Source: Rouxiella silvae
Lineage (GTDB): Bacteria > Pseudomonadota > Gammaproteobacteria > Enterobacterales > Enterobacteriaceae
Direction of reading: 5' to 3'
NCBI RefSeq assembly: GCF_002093625.1
Contig: NZ_MRWD01000037.1
Span: 1 to 55,553 of the forward strand
DNA length: 55,553 nucleotides
The translations under genes were made by a program, and so were the position numbers. Shown here piece after piece: positions 1 to 7,919 of the stretch. Position 1 is the first letter of the stretch. Each line of letters opens with the position of its first letter. The notes below the pieces were generated by a model. That model worked only from the letters and a program-made list of their open reading frames with translations, was not told the origin of the DNA and did not search any database.

Positions 1-205
1 AGTTATATTCTAGCCAGTAGTTTTTTTTCTATCTTGATGGAAATATGATGTTGAAATTTATAGCATTTCTAACTCCTTTTGATTTATCACCACCTGCCAC
101 AATTAAAACTGATCATATTTGGTCATAATGAAATCATGATCTTCTATTCCTTTCTAACTATTCTATTTTCATCTGCTTAATCGGCACTAGGAAATTACTT
201 TTATA
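1..205. other. AT-rich upstream region of the type III secretion genes
   Basis: No convincing open reading frame is seen. The stretch is AT-rich and lies directly upstream of the first secretion gene, so it probably carries that operon's promoter. I cannot point to a reliable -35/-10 pair or an activator site. An AGGAAA motif at about 189-194 is the only ribosome-binding-like sequence and sits rather far (about 12 bases) from the ATG at 206. Confidence 0.4.
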
Positions 206-1072
206 ATGATCAACGAGAGGGCTTTGAAGCCACTTCCGCAAAAGAAACTTACATTACGTCTTATGAGCAGTCCATTATGTGGTTGTGAATTCGAGCTGGT
301 TGAAGGTGTAGCAACGTTTGTTGTAGCACCCGCTCGCGTATTAGAAATTAGCTCACACGAAGGTAATAACACTTTTATTATCCCAGCAGAACAGGGGGGT
401 GTTAATTTTGAAATTATCAATAATGGTGACCCTCACGTATCGTTTAGAAAACTGGGAGATCCAGACACCTCAATCAAACATGAGCCTTTCAACAGTTTAA
501 TCTCCATCGGAAGCTTGGACTTTATAGTCAAAGATAATGACGAAGCTTGGGATTTTAATATCCTAAAAAAAAACAAAGCAACTGAACGAAAAACAAACAA
601 AAAATATTCTATAAAAAAACCTAAAGTAATAAGCTCTATCTTCGTAGTAATGATAATTTTTTTTGCTACTTCATTTTTTTTGAAAGGTGAGAGCAATGGT
701 GCATTAAAAATGGCCAAACTCGATATGAAACTTCAACGTAGTTTACCCATAGATAAAAAATACGCAAACACGACACCTTCCACTGAAGGATCTCTACTCA
801 GCGCCGATGATGCAGAAATGAGATTACGTGCCATGTCAATTAATTATAAAAGGCAAAATGACAACAGTAAGGTGCTATTTATAATTTCTGGAATTTTGAA
901 CGACGAAGATCTACAGCAAATAAAGTTACTTAACATTTTTTATTTACAGCAACATGTTAAATTTGCCGTTAACTTGAAGGATGATCCTACAGTAAACACG
1001 TCATATAAATATGGCGGTAATAGTTATGTTAAAGTTAACCCTAATCATTGGTCATTTAATAACCTAAAATAA
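206..1072 (+). CDS. sctD: Type III secretion inner-membrane ring protein, PrgH/SctD family (short form)
   Basis: Outer component of the inner-membrane ring of an injectisome of the Inv-Mxi-Spa class. The protein has 288 residues: a cytoplasmic N-terminal domain (about 10-118) of the FHA-like type found in PrgH, a basic linker, one transmembrane segment at about 141-159, and a periplasmic part of about 129 residues. Salmonella PrgH has about 390 residues and a larger periplasmic portion, so this copy is short at the C-terminus. The assignment rests mainly on position: the next five genes match prgI, prgJ, prgK, orgA and orgB in order. The ribosome-binding site is weak, and a later ATG at 263 cannot be ruled out. 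The stop is followed closely by the needle gene. Confidence 0.75.
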   Translation: MINERALKPLPQKKLTLRLMSSPLCGCEFELVEGVATFVVAPARVLEISSHEGNNTFIIPAEQGGVNFEIINNGDPHVSFRKLGDPDTSIKHEPFNSLISIGSLDFIVKDNDEAWDFNILKKNKATERKTNKKYSIKKPKVISSIFVVMIIFFATSFFLKGESNGALKMAKLDMKLQRSLPIDKKYANTTPSTEGSLLSADDAEMRLRAMSINYKRQNDNSKVLFIISGILNDEDLQQIKLLNIFYLQQHVKFAVNLKDDPTVNTSYKYGGNSYVKVNPNHWSFNNLK

Positions 1073-1083
1073 TGGAGAGTAAA

Positions 1084-1344
1084 ATGTCGGATAAGATCAC
1101 ACCCACAGGTGAATTTATCATTGGTATGTCAGAAAGATTTAATACAGCAGCAGTTCCTCTTCGCGCAAAGGTTGAAGAAACGCTTACGGCTTTAGCTGGC
1201 GATAAAAGTGACACGTCAAATCCAGTTCTTCTTGCTGATTACCAGGCAGCACTATCAGCCTACACGCTGTTCTGCAATGCGCAATCAAGTACTGTAAAAG
1301 CTTATAAAGATATTGCAGCAGCAACTATCTCTAACTTCCGTTAA
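1084..1344 (+). CDS. sctF: Type III secretion needle subunit (PrgI/MxiH/EprI family)
   Basis: Small helical protein that polymerises into the extracellular needle of the injectisome. From the ATG at 1084 it has 86 residues, close to PrgI (80). The C-terminal third is the family signature: it closely follows PrgI through the NAQSxTVKxxKDI segment and ends in NFR, the part that packs in the needle lumen. The start at 1084 is preferred over the in-frame ATG at 1072 because GGAGAG at 1074-1079 is a good ribosome-binding site for it. There is no signal peptide, as expected for a substrate of the machine. The rod gene follows after 27 bases. Confidence 0.93.
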   Translation: MSDKITPTGEFIIGMSERFNTAAVPLRAKVEETLTALAGDKSDTSNPVLLADYQAALSAYTLFCNAQSSTVKAYKDIAAATISNFR

Positions 1345-1371
1345 TATGAACTTTGATAACAAGGATTTTTT

Positions 1372-1671
1372 ATGTTAGTACCACAAGCGCTAGGCAGCCT
1401 TAATGCTCGCCGTGGTGATATCAATAATTTAGATAATACTCAATTAACATTAGACCAGCAATTGATTTCTGTTTATGCAAATAATGCTGAGAAATTCAAT
1501 GCCCAAAAACAACATGTATTAGGCCAATTGAGCAGTGTTAATTCACCCAGCTCTCCCGAACAGCTGTTTTCTATTCAGCAGCAAACAGCGGATTATAATA
1601 TTGAAGTCTCACTGATTAGCGCACTGACCAGAAAGGCTACCAGTGCTGTCGAGACGTTGCTGCGTGCATGA
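1372..1671 (+). CDS. sctI: Type III secretion inner rod protein (PrgJ/EprJ family)
   Basis: Inner rod (needle adaptor) subunit linking the export gate to the needle. It has 99 residues, against 101 in PrgJ. The C-terminal region matches the family: a SxxDYN-like segment followed by LTRK and an end of AVETLLRA, nearly the same as the PrgJ C-terminus. AAGGA at 1360-1364 is a fitting ribosome-binding site. The gene overlaps the following lipoprotein gene by four bases (ATGA), so the two are probably translationally coupled. The N-terminal half is poorly conserved, which is normal for rod proteins. Confidence 0.92.
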   Translation: MLVPQALGSLNARRGDINNLDNTQLTLDQQLISVYANNAEKFNAQKQHVLGQLSSVNSPSSPEQLFSIQQQTADYNIEVSLISALTRKATSAVETLLRA

Positions 1672-2390
1672 AAGCTCAATATTTTATACTTGGATTATCC
1701 ATTTTTCTCCTTATGGGATGCAGGCAGCAGGAACTGCTGAAAGGCCTTGAACAGAGGCAGGCTAACGAGGTTATTGCTCTTTTACAGAGAAATAAAATAG
1801 ATGCTGAAAAGAAGGATATAGCCAAAGAAGGGTATCGTATTTCTGTTGATCCTAAGGATTTCAGCACGTCAGTTGACCTTTTGCGAATCTTTAATCTTCC
1901 TTCAAAACCCAGGATGGAAATTGCACAAATGTTTCCTTCAGACTCACTTATATCCTCTCCCCTGGCCGAAACGGCCAGGTTATACTCGGCAATTGAGCAA
2001 CGCCTGGAGCAGTCACTGCTAGCCCTTGAGGGTGTAACTTCAGCACAGATTCATGTTAGCTATCACTTTGACTCAGGGAGTAATGGAAGAAAAAAAGATC
2101 CTGAGCACGTTGCGGCACTAATAAGCTATGACCGTAATATAGACTCAACCTTGATGATAAGTGATGTAAAAAGATTATTGAAAAATAGTTTCAACAATCT
2201 CAATTATGACAATATTTCTGTCGTACTAACGCGATCACCTACGCCATTGCCTATTGCGCCTATCGAAAAAACAGCGTCATCACCTTCAGGGCTGTATTGG
2301 TGGCTCGCCATTCTACCTATATTACTTACTGCAATTGCTGGCTATAAATTTTGGCAAAGATTTTCAGTAAGAGATGGATCAAATGGCTGA
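1668..2390 (+). CDS. sctJ: Type III secretion inner-membrane ring lipoprotein (PrgK/SctJ)
   Basis: Lipoprotein forming the inner ring of the basal body. The 240-residue protein opens with a signal peptide and lipobox (LMGC, Cys18), then LLKGL..QANEVIALLQ and the SctJ ring-building modules (EIAQMFPSDSLISSP and RLYSAIEQRLEQSL, almost identical to PrgK). A transmembrane segment near the C-terminus (about 208-228) anchors it. Length agrees with PrgK (252). This is the strongest evidence that the cluster belongs to the SPI-1-like class. It overlaps the rod gene upstream and the orgA-like gene downstream, so the operon is compact. Confidence 0.96.
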   Translation: MKAQYFILGLSIFLLMGCRQQELLKGLEQRQANEVIALLQRNKIDAEKKDIAKEGYRISVDPKDFSTSVDLLRIFNLPSKPRMEIAQMFPSDSLISSPLAETARLYSAIEQRLEQSLLALEGVTSAQIHVSYHFDSGSNGRKKDPEHVAALISYDRNIDSTLMISDVKRLLKNSFNNLNYDNISVVLTRSPTPLPIAPIEKTASSPSGLYWWLAILPILLTAIAGYKFWQRFSVRDGSNG

Positions 2391-2943
2391 GGAAACTTTT
2401 TTACAGAGAATATTGTTCGACCCTTGCGGATGGATTCATCCTGGACGCTTTGTGCTGCCCAAGATGTTGAATTCCGCTGGCTGTCAGAGTGTATTTAATA
2501 CTTTGCTGATTCGACACTATAAGTTGTCTGTTGATGACTTTAAAATCAGAGCAGGTTCTATCACTGAAATGATGGTAGAGAATTGGCTAATTTTGCCTCA
2601 CGTTGTCTTCTTGTTAGCCTGTAAACAGTATCGTGCTCCCCTACTTTACCAAGGGGAGTTTCGAGATATGGAAAAACATGTGCAAGACTTTTGTTCTCGC
2701 CCATCAGCTAACGAACAGCCAATTCGTATATGTCAGCCTGTAACGCTAGATATACTTATGGCTGGTAGCTTGCAGATATTGATGGGGTTCAATAAACAAA
2801 TCCCGCAGTCATTAATACAGAGAATTCCATTATTATTCGATGAAAAACACCTGCAGCTAAATTCATTTAATTTTCTATCAGAAGTCTCTACTATTGACTT
2901 CAAACTGGCTATTCAATATGCAAAAAACCATTATCTGCCCTAA
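2374..2943 (+). CDS. orgA: Type III secretion sorting-platform protein, OrgA/SctK family
   Basis: Cytoplasmic adaptor of the sorting platform that links the inner-membrane ring to SctQ and SctL. It has 189 residues, against about 199 in OrgA. The start matches the OrgA pattern of ..QRIxFDPxxxIHPxR; further matches are the LPHVVFLLAC stretch (OrgA LPQVAYLLGC), QRIPLLF and a C-terminal ..LAIQYAKxxY. It overlaps the ring lipoprotein gene by 17 bases if ATG 2374 is used; ATG 2383 is an alternative. The sequence is divergent, but the gene order supports the call. Confidence 0.85.
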   Translation: MDQMAEETFLQRILFDPCGWIHPGRFVLPKMLNSAGCQSVFNTLLIRHYKLSVDDFKIRAGSITEMMVENWLILPHVVFLLACKQYRAPLLYQGEFRDMEKHVQDFCSRPSANEQPIRICQPVTLDILMAGSLQILMGFNKQIPQSLIQRIPLLFDEKHLQLNSFNFLSEVSTIDFKLAIQYAKNHYLP

Positions 2944-3589
2944 TATGATTGAATCTATTGAAGGTGTACTAATCCCAGGTTCTGATTTAAAAAAGAGGGA
3001 AAGAGTTGAGAACATATTGAAGCAGGCGAAACACAATGCATCAAAAATAATCAAAGAGGCTAATATTCAGGCGCAAACCATCCGTGAGTCAGCCCAAAGT
3101 GCAGGATATCAAGCTGGAATAATACTGTCGATAAATTCTGTTGCAGATTTTATTGGTAATAACCAGTCGATTTATTTGAAATTCTATACTAAAACTCATG
3201 AAAGTATGCAAAAAAATCTTCGTCATGCGCTGAATAGTCCTGAAATATTCCCATTGCTTCTAGAACATTGGTTGGCTGATGTAATCCCCGACGAAGAGCA
3301 TTCCACGCTATTTTTGCTGGTACCTAAAATGGCTCTCAAGCAACAAAGCGAACTTTCATCTTACATAGCCTCTCTATGGCATGGTAAGGTTGTGATTGAA
3401 CAACACACTGATAATCGTTTTGTTATTAAATACAAGAATGATCTCGCCGAGTTCTCACCCGATGTGTGGGTTGAACAACAGAGAATACAGGCTGATTTTT
3501 GTCAGCAGCTTGAAAAAGATTGTAATAGTTTGTCTAGCAATTCAATCCAACAACTCCTGAATGACCTCGCAGTGAGATTAGTAAAATAA
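2918..3589 (+). CDS. orgB: Type III secretion ATPase stator/regulator, OrgB/SctL family
   Basis: Peripheral stalk protein that tethers and controls the secretion ATPase, analogous to FliH. From the ATG at 2918 it has 223 residues, against 226 in OrgB. This start places 13 residues before the conserved (V/I)EGxLI segment, exactly as in Salmonella OrgB, so I chose it over the later ATG at 2945. An Ala/Glu/Lys-rich helix (about residues 32-70) follows, as in FliH-type stators, and AEFSP near residue 175 is shared with OrgB. It overlaps the orgA-like gene by 26 bases. Confidence 0.85.
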   Translation: MQKTIICPNMIESIEGVLIPGSDLKKRERVENILKQAKHNASKIIKEANIQAQTIRESAQSAGYQAGIILSINSVADFIGNNQSIYLKFYTKTHESMQKNLRHALNSPEIFPLLLEHWLADVIPDEEHSTLFLLVPKMALKQQSELSSYIASLWHGKVVIEQHTDNRFVIKYKNDLAEFSPDVWVEQQRIQADFCQQLEKDCNSLSSNSIQQLLNDLAVRLVK

Positions 3590-3614
3590 AATCAACTTAT
3601 TCACAGGAAAAACA

Positions 3615-3830
3615 ATGTTAACTATCAGCATAAATACTATACATAGTGGGGACTCCCCTTCAGCAAGGCCGATATCTTTAACAGAGAGAATCGAAAATAC
3701 TCCTTCCCCCAAATTTACATCTGAAGAAATTTTAAAAGCGCGCAAACAATTTAATGAGTTTATTTTCACTCAAATATCAACTGAGTTCGAGGAGAGGATG
3801 AATGAAGAAAAGGACTCAATTTCGTGGTAA
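3615..3830 (+). CDS. Small protein downstream of orgB, function unknown
   Basis: A 71-residue acidic protein with no signal peptide or membrane segment. It occupies the place of orgC in Salmonella, but I see no recognisable similarity to OrgC and it is only half the length. AGGAAA at 3605-3610 is a good ribosome-binding site for ATG 3615, and the next gene begins inside its last codons, so it is probably translated as part of the operon. The central part is rich in Pro, Ser and Thr and the C-terminal half is predicted helical. It could be an early secreted substrate or a small chaperone. Confidence 0.6.
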   Translation: MLTISINTIHSGDSPSARPISLTERIENTPSPKFTSEEILKARKQFNEFIFTQISTEFEERMNEEKDSISW

Positions 3831-4357
3831 AAGAAAATGTTAATTCAAAAAATAAATCGATTTTCAAAGCAGTCATTTTTTTGCTTTGTTTTTCTTCTGG
3901 CTGTACTTCAACAGTAAGTCCCTCTCCTGCGACTTCTATTAACTCTACACCGCATTGTATTAGCGGCGTTGACAGCCTTGATAGTAACCCGCAAAATCTT
4001 TATCATGTTATGTTGGTGTGTGTGAATGCCAATAATTATCAACAAGCCGTACTTCTCTATGCCAAAGCCGGCACATTAACTTGGTATTATTCACTTAAAG
4101 AGGATAGCGAATCGAACAGAATAAGGCATAAAACCCTCCTTTCCGAGACGCTCAGCTCACTCAATAAAAGCCAAAAAGAAAAACTTACGCAAGCTTTAGG
4201 CGATAATTTAAATATATTAACAAAGAGAGAGTTATTATGCTCCAGAATCGTTTTGCCGCAAAAATCGACCGCTACCAACACTGAGAGTTTTCGTCAAGAT
4301 TATTGGGATAAAGCTAAAAAAGGCTATCTTCATTGTCAAAATATCGTAAGGGGATAG
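3824..4357 (+). CDS. Putative lipoprotein at the end of the type III secretion operon
   Basis: A 177-residue protein beginning with GTG at 3824, overlapping the upstream stop by seven bases. Its N-terminus has a basic region, a hydrophobic stretch and a lipobox-like FSSGC, with Cys27 the probable lipidated residue. The mature part has several cysteines (about residues 44, 66, 139 and 171), which may form disulfides in the periplasm. I do not recognise the family. Injectisomes of this class need a small outer-membrane lipoprotein pilotin (InvH, MxiM) for the secretin, so that is one possible role, but no sequence similarity to InvH is visible. A hairpin follows the stop and probably ends the operon. 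Confidence 0.6.
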   Translation: MVKENVNSKNKSIFKAVIFLLCFSSGCTSTVSPSPATSINSTPHCISGVDSLDSNPQNLYHVMLVCVNANNYQQAVLLYAKAGTLTWYYSLKEDSESNRIRHKTLLSETLSSLNKSQKEKLTQALGDNLNILTKRELLCSRIVLPQKSTATNTESFRQDYWDKAKKGYLHCQNIVRG

Positions 4358-4378
4358 TTATATATTTATGTTGTAAGC

Positions 4379-4418
4379 GTGACTGCCTAATGTATCTCAT
4401 AGACAGTCACTCATATTT
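4379..4418 (+). terminator. Probable terminator of the type III secretion operon
   Basis: GTGACTG (4379-4385) pairs with CAGTCAC (4404-4410) across an 18-base loop, followed by TCATATTTTT. It lies just after the lipoprotein stop and before the convergent 535-codon gene. The loop is long and the T-run starts a few bases late, so the efficiency is uncertain. Confidence 0.5.
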
Positions 4419-4455
4419 TTACTTCTTCAAACCTTATATTCGTTAGAGTTAATCA

Positions 4456-6063
4456 TTAAACAGTTGTTACATCACTTAATGGAAAGAATGCGCCTTTGTT
4501 AACCACTGACGACTTTCGGTGCCGCATTTCCATTCCGTTCATTGGGTTAGAGTCGAGCGTTGTATCCAGCGCTTGTTGAGTAGCAACCGGATTATGCTTT
4601 TTAATATCATGCTCAACGACAAATCCAGAATTTAGACGTTGCATTGAAAGATAGTTTAGAGTACCAAGGTAAGGGACTTCTATATTTGTGTTTACAGAAA
4701 AATCAATCCCTAATGTTAAAGGTTCTATAATATCCACAATATAATCTGGCTCAATAACTTTTATCATTTCACAAAATACTCCTGTAACATCTGCTCCCGC
4801 AATACAACATGCTTTAACCGTTGAGGCCGTGGCGCCTAGGGCTAATGCGGAATAACCTGTCGCCATTGCCCCCGCTGCACGTAAAGCAAGTTGAACCATG
4901 TAACGCGTCGTTCCGGATTTATTGCAGGGAAAAACAAACTGCCTTACCGTGTCTGCGCCCACCTTTAGCTGTAAATCTAAGGGAGTTGACAATTTATCGC
5001 CGGTAACATTAACTGCCGTCTCAAGCCTGTTGACCAATTCAATTACATAGTGAGCTTTTTCACAATGCCATCCCTCGATACTTCTATTCACCGGGATATT
5101 TAGTCCAAAGTGGTTTACTCGCAGTGCCGTCGCAGCGAGTTTTATATTTATGGGTAACTCCATATTTTTTGTAATATCCATACTGGTGCCTATGCCCGCC
5201 TCAAGGTGAACAAAAGGCTGAATAAATATGTTTTCAATCGGCTTACTGTTAAATAATTTCTTTATTACGCCTCTGGAGGGAAGCACGATTTGTATCTGAA
5301 TGCCAGCTTTGGAGTAGGCACCTGGTATTTCCGGCACTGAGGTCGTTAACGCAAGTTGCTCTAATAATAATGGGGTCCTAAAATGTGCTCCCTCTTTCAT
5401 TATATAAAGTAACGATTTAGTTAGCGAACTCGGATTAAGGTTTGATATTGCTGAGTTAATTTCAATTCTTGATAATTCATACAATCTTTTTTTATCATTA
5501 AATTTCTTGCCTAATACTTCAAAATCTGACATTTGTTTAAGCTGAGCTTCTGAATACTCCGGGGTGATGTCTTTTTTCTTATTGTTGTTATAATCTGAGT
5601 TTTGAGTTTGTAAGTTATCAATTTTAATCTTCTCTTTTTCATACAGCAAACTTACCTTATCCAACATTTCCTTATACTCAATGCATATCATATATAATCT
5701 AGATAAATTATTAAACTCTTCACACTCCAAAATATCCCTCAATTCCAGTTGTACATTTTCAATAGATTTCTCAAAAGCACCTAGCGTCTCATTTACTCTA
5801 CTTTGATAATTTTTGGTTAAAATTTGTTTTGCGTCATTACATAGGTGAATGCACATATCAAAAGGACGTAGAAGTGTAGATATCAAAGATTTTTCACCTT
5901 CTGACATTTTCTCTATGATATTTTCCGGGGGTGCGTCGGGATCCTGATAGTTAATTGTTAAACCAATTTCATTTTCTCCCTCACTCCTTGACCGGTTTTG
6001 TTCGTGGGGGTGGTTTTCAATAGAGTGCAATTGGCCGTTAGATACTACGTTATCAATTTTCAT
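4456..6063 (-). CDS. Unrecognised 535-residue protein, candidate type III effector
   Basis: I do not recognise this protein. It has no signal peptide. Residues 1-50 are polar and Ser/Asn/Glu-rich, as in many type III substrates; about 80-215 is charged and probably helical or coiled-coil; about 245-380 looks beta-rich; about 388-430 is a small-residue hydrophobic patch; the last 40 residues are polar. Two segments (about 291-305 and 452-464) share a GI..S-(M/V)-(D/N).. pattern ending in (E)(L/V)P and may be an internal repeat. AAGGT at 6070-6074 (minus strand) is a suitable ribosome-binding site. The gene is AT-rich like the neighbouring secretion genes and unlike ydcR upstream. Its placement supports, but does not prove, an effector or translocator role. 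Confidence 0.6.
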   Translation of the reverse strand: MKIDNVVSNGQLHSIENHPHEQNRSRSEGENEIGLTINYQDPDAPPENIIEKMSEGEKSLISTLLRPFDMCIHLCNDAKQILTKNYQSRVNETLGAFEKSIENVQLELRDILECEEFNNLSRLYMICIEYKEMLDKVSLLYEKEKIKIDNLQTQNSDYNNNKKKDITPEYSEAQLKQMSDFEVLGKKFNDKKRLYELSRIEINSAISNLNPSSLTKSLLYIMKEGAHFRTPLLLEQLALTTSVPEIPGAYSKAGIQIQIVLPSRGVIKKLFNSKPIENIFIQPFVHLEAGIGTSMDITKNMELPINIKLAATALRVNHFGLNIPVNRSIEGWHCEKAHYVIELVNRLETAVNVTGDKLSTPLDLQLKVGADTVRQFVFPCNKSGTTRYMVQLALRAAGAMATGYSALALGATASTVKACCIAGADVTGVFCEMIKVIEPDYIVDIIEPLTLGIDFSVNTNIEVPYLGTLNYLSMQRLNSGFVVEHDIKKHNPVATQQALDTTLDSNPMNGMEMRHRKSSVVNKGAFFPLSDVTTV

Positions 6064-6154
6064 TAGTTTACCTTATCGTTTTATTTAACTAAATAGCACA
6101 GGCTGGCCTATTTTAATTTTATAAAACGCTCTTTTAAGGCAGTTAAACGAATAT

Positions 6155-7588
6155 TCACAGCGTTGAAGATTGTTTTTTTCTCGATTTTTCCGAATGAACC
6201 AAACTAGCCAGCGTCAGCAGAGCTTTTTCAGCACGCGTGTTCCACTCAAAAGAAGTGTTTAGGCGAAGACAGTGGCGATAACGGTCATCTACGGCAAACA
6301 TCGTGCCGGGAGCGACACTGATCCCCTGCCCCAGAGCCAACTGATATATTTTTGTCGCATCGATATTTTCACCTAAGTTTACCCATAAAAAATATCCCCC
6401 TTTAGGTTGACTTACCGTTGTGCCTACAGGAAAACTTTTTATTATCATATTGCGCATCGCGGTTTGACGAAGTTCAAGCTGCCGTCGCAAACGTTTTAAG
6501 TGCGCATCATAACCGCCCTGGTGTAAAAAATCGGCCAGTGCCAGCTGTATTGGAACGCTAGCCGAAAGCGTGCTCATTAACTGCAGTCGTTGTATACGCG
6601 ATGCATAGGCACCTGCTGCAACCCAACCCACCCGAAAACCGGGTGCCAGACATTTCGAGAAAGATGAGCAATGTAAAATTTGCTGTCGATAAGACGACAT
6701 TTTTAAAGGAACAGGCCGCTCCCCGTTAAAATAGAGCTCGGCGTACACGTCGTCTTCAATGAGAGCAACCTCATTTTCTTGCAGAATCTCAACCAATTGC
6801 TGTTTCTTTTCTTCCGCCAGCGTACTGCCCAACGGGTTTTGAAAGTTTGACATCAACCAACAGGCTTTTATTGGGTAAGTGGCTATTGCCTGCTTCAATG
6901 CCTGTAAATCGATGCCGTGCTGCGTATCCATCGGGATAGCCACCGCCTTCAATTTACGACGTTCGATAGCTTGTAAAACCCCATAAAATGCGGGAGATTC
7001 AATTGCGACCCAATCACCCGGTTGAGTCACCACCTGTAGACTCAACCCAAGAGACTCCATTGCCCCTGAAGTAATTACAATTTCGTCAGGTGTAACGTCA
7101 ATACCCTGCTGGGCATAACGTTGGGCGATATTTCGGCGCAGTTCTTCATTACCGGGCGGCAGGTTGGCAATAGCACTGTGAGGAGACATACGTCGCACCG
7201 CGCTGGCGAGTGCGCGCGCCAAACCAGGCTGAGGAAACAGCGTAGGGTCAGGAAAAGCAGAGCCAAAAGGCACAATATCTGGATCCTGACCCGCCTTAAG
7301 AATGTCAAAAATAGCGTCGTTAACGTCTATTTTCTCGGCAGCATGCAAGAGTTGAGGTATTTCTCGAGGCGTCTCGCACGCCGCGACGTAATAGCCGGAC
7401 TGGGGCCGTGAAACAATAACGCCCTGGCTCTCAAGTAATTGATAGGCTTGCAAGACAGTCATCAGACTAAGCCCAGACTGCCTGCTGCTTTCCCTTAAAG
7501 AAGGTAGCTTCTCAGTGGGCAGCCAGACTTGCGCCTCTATTTGTCGGCGAAGCGTCTGTGCCAACTGCTTATATCTCGTGACAGTCAT
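6155..7588 (-). CDS. ydcR: MocR-type (GntR/aminotransferase) regulator, YdcR-like
   Basis: Transcription regulator with an N-terminal GntR winged helix (about residues 1-75: LPSLRESSRQSGLSLMTV..AYQLLESQG) fused to a fold-type I aminotransferase domain (about 100-465). The PLP-binding lysine sits in the SSFSKCLAPGFRVGW stretch, and the FQNPLGSTL and EDDVYAELYF motifs are present. Length (477) and sequence fit the YdcR branch of MocR proteins rather than PdxR. Such proteins sense PLP or an amine adduct; the target of YdcR is not well known. Two direct TTATCG repeats lie immediately upstream of the start and may be its own binding site. Confidence 0.88.
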   Translation of the reverse strand: MTVTRYKQLAQTLRRQIEAQVWLPTEKLPSLRESSRQSGLSLMTVLQAYQLLESQGVIVSRPQSGYYVAACETPREIPQLLHAAEKIDVNDAIFDILKAGQDPDIVPFGSAFPDPTLFPQPGLARALASAVRRMSPHSAIANLPPGNEELRRNIAQRYAQQGIDVTPDEIVITSGAMESLGLSLQVVTQPGDWVAIESPAFYGVLQAIERRKLKAVAIPMDTQHGIDLQALKQAIATYPIKACWLMSNFQNPLGSTLAEEKKQQLVEILQENEVALIEDDVYAELYFNGERPVPLKMSSYRQQILHCSSFSKCLAPGFRVGWVAAGAYASRIQRLQLMSTLSASVPIQLALADFLHQGGYDAHLKRLRRQLELRQTAMRNMIIKSFPVGTTVSQPKGGYFLWVNLGENIDATKIYQLALGQGISVAPGTMFAVDDRYRHCLRLNTSFEWNTRAEKALLTLASLVHSEKSRKKQSSTL

Positions 7589-7919
7589 GATTTATCGCTT
7601 ACTGTTATCGTTTATTTTACTGTGCCGCCAGGCCGTTAATAAAGGCATTTTATAGCGAGATTCTGCGTAATGCGCCTCTTGATATCACATCGTATTTCAG
7701 CCGTGCTGCCCGTAGGCTTACGAATTCTAAACACTTTCTCCACGATCGTCCGAAATATGACATGCCTCCTTGCAGTCTTTTACAGTACCTCGCACTACTA
7801 TTCAATTAACCCGTTAGACTGTATTTCGTCAAGTCAGTAGGGTTATGTCCCGCTGAATGAACGCAACAACACTAGCTGGTTTAGAATCTGGCTATAACAG
7901 AACAATGAGGAATTGAATT
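7589..7919. other. Divergent intergenic region ydcR / spy
   Basis: No gene is seen in these 331 bases. They must hold the promoters of both divergent genes. TTATCG occurs at 7592-7597 and 7605-7610, a 13-base spaced direct repeat next to the ydcR start; MocR regulators often bind direct repeats. I looked for a CpxR box (GTAAA-N5-GTAAA), expected for spy, and found no good match. Confidence 0.4.

Noticed and set aside
2894-2917. Earlier TTG start for the OrgB-like protein
   Set aside because: The alignment with Salmonella OrgB places the start exactly at ATG 2918, and the TTG has no ribosome-binding site.
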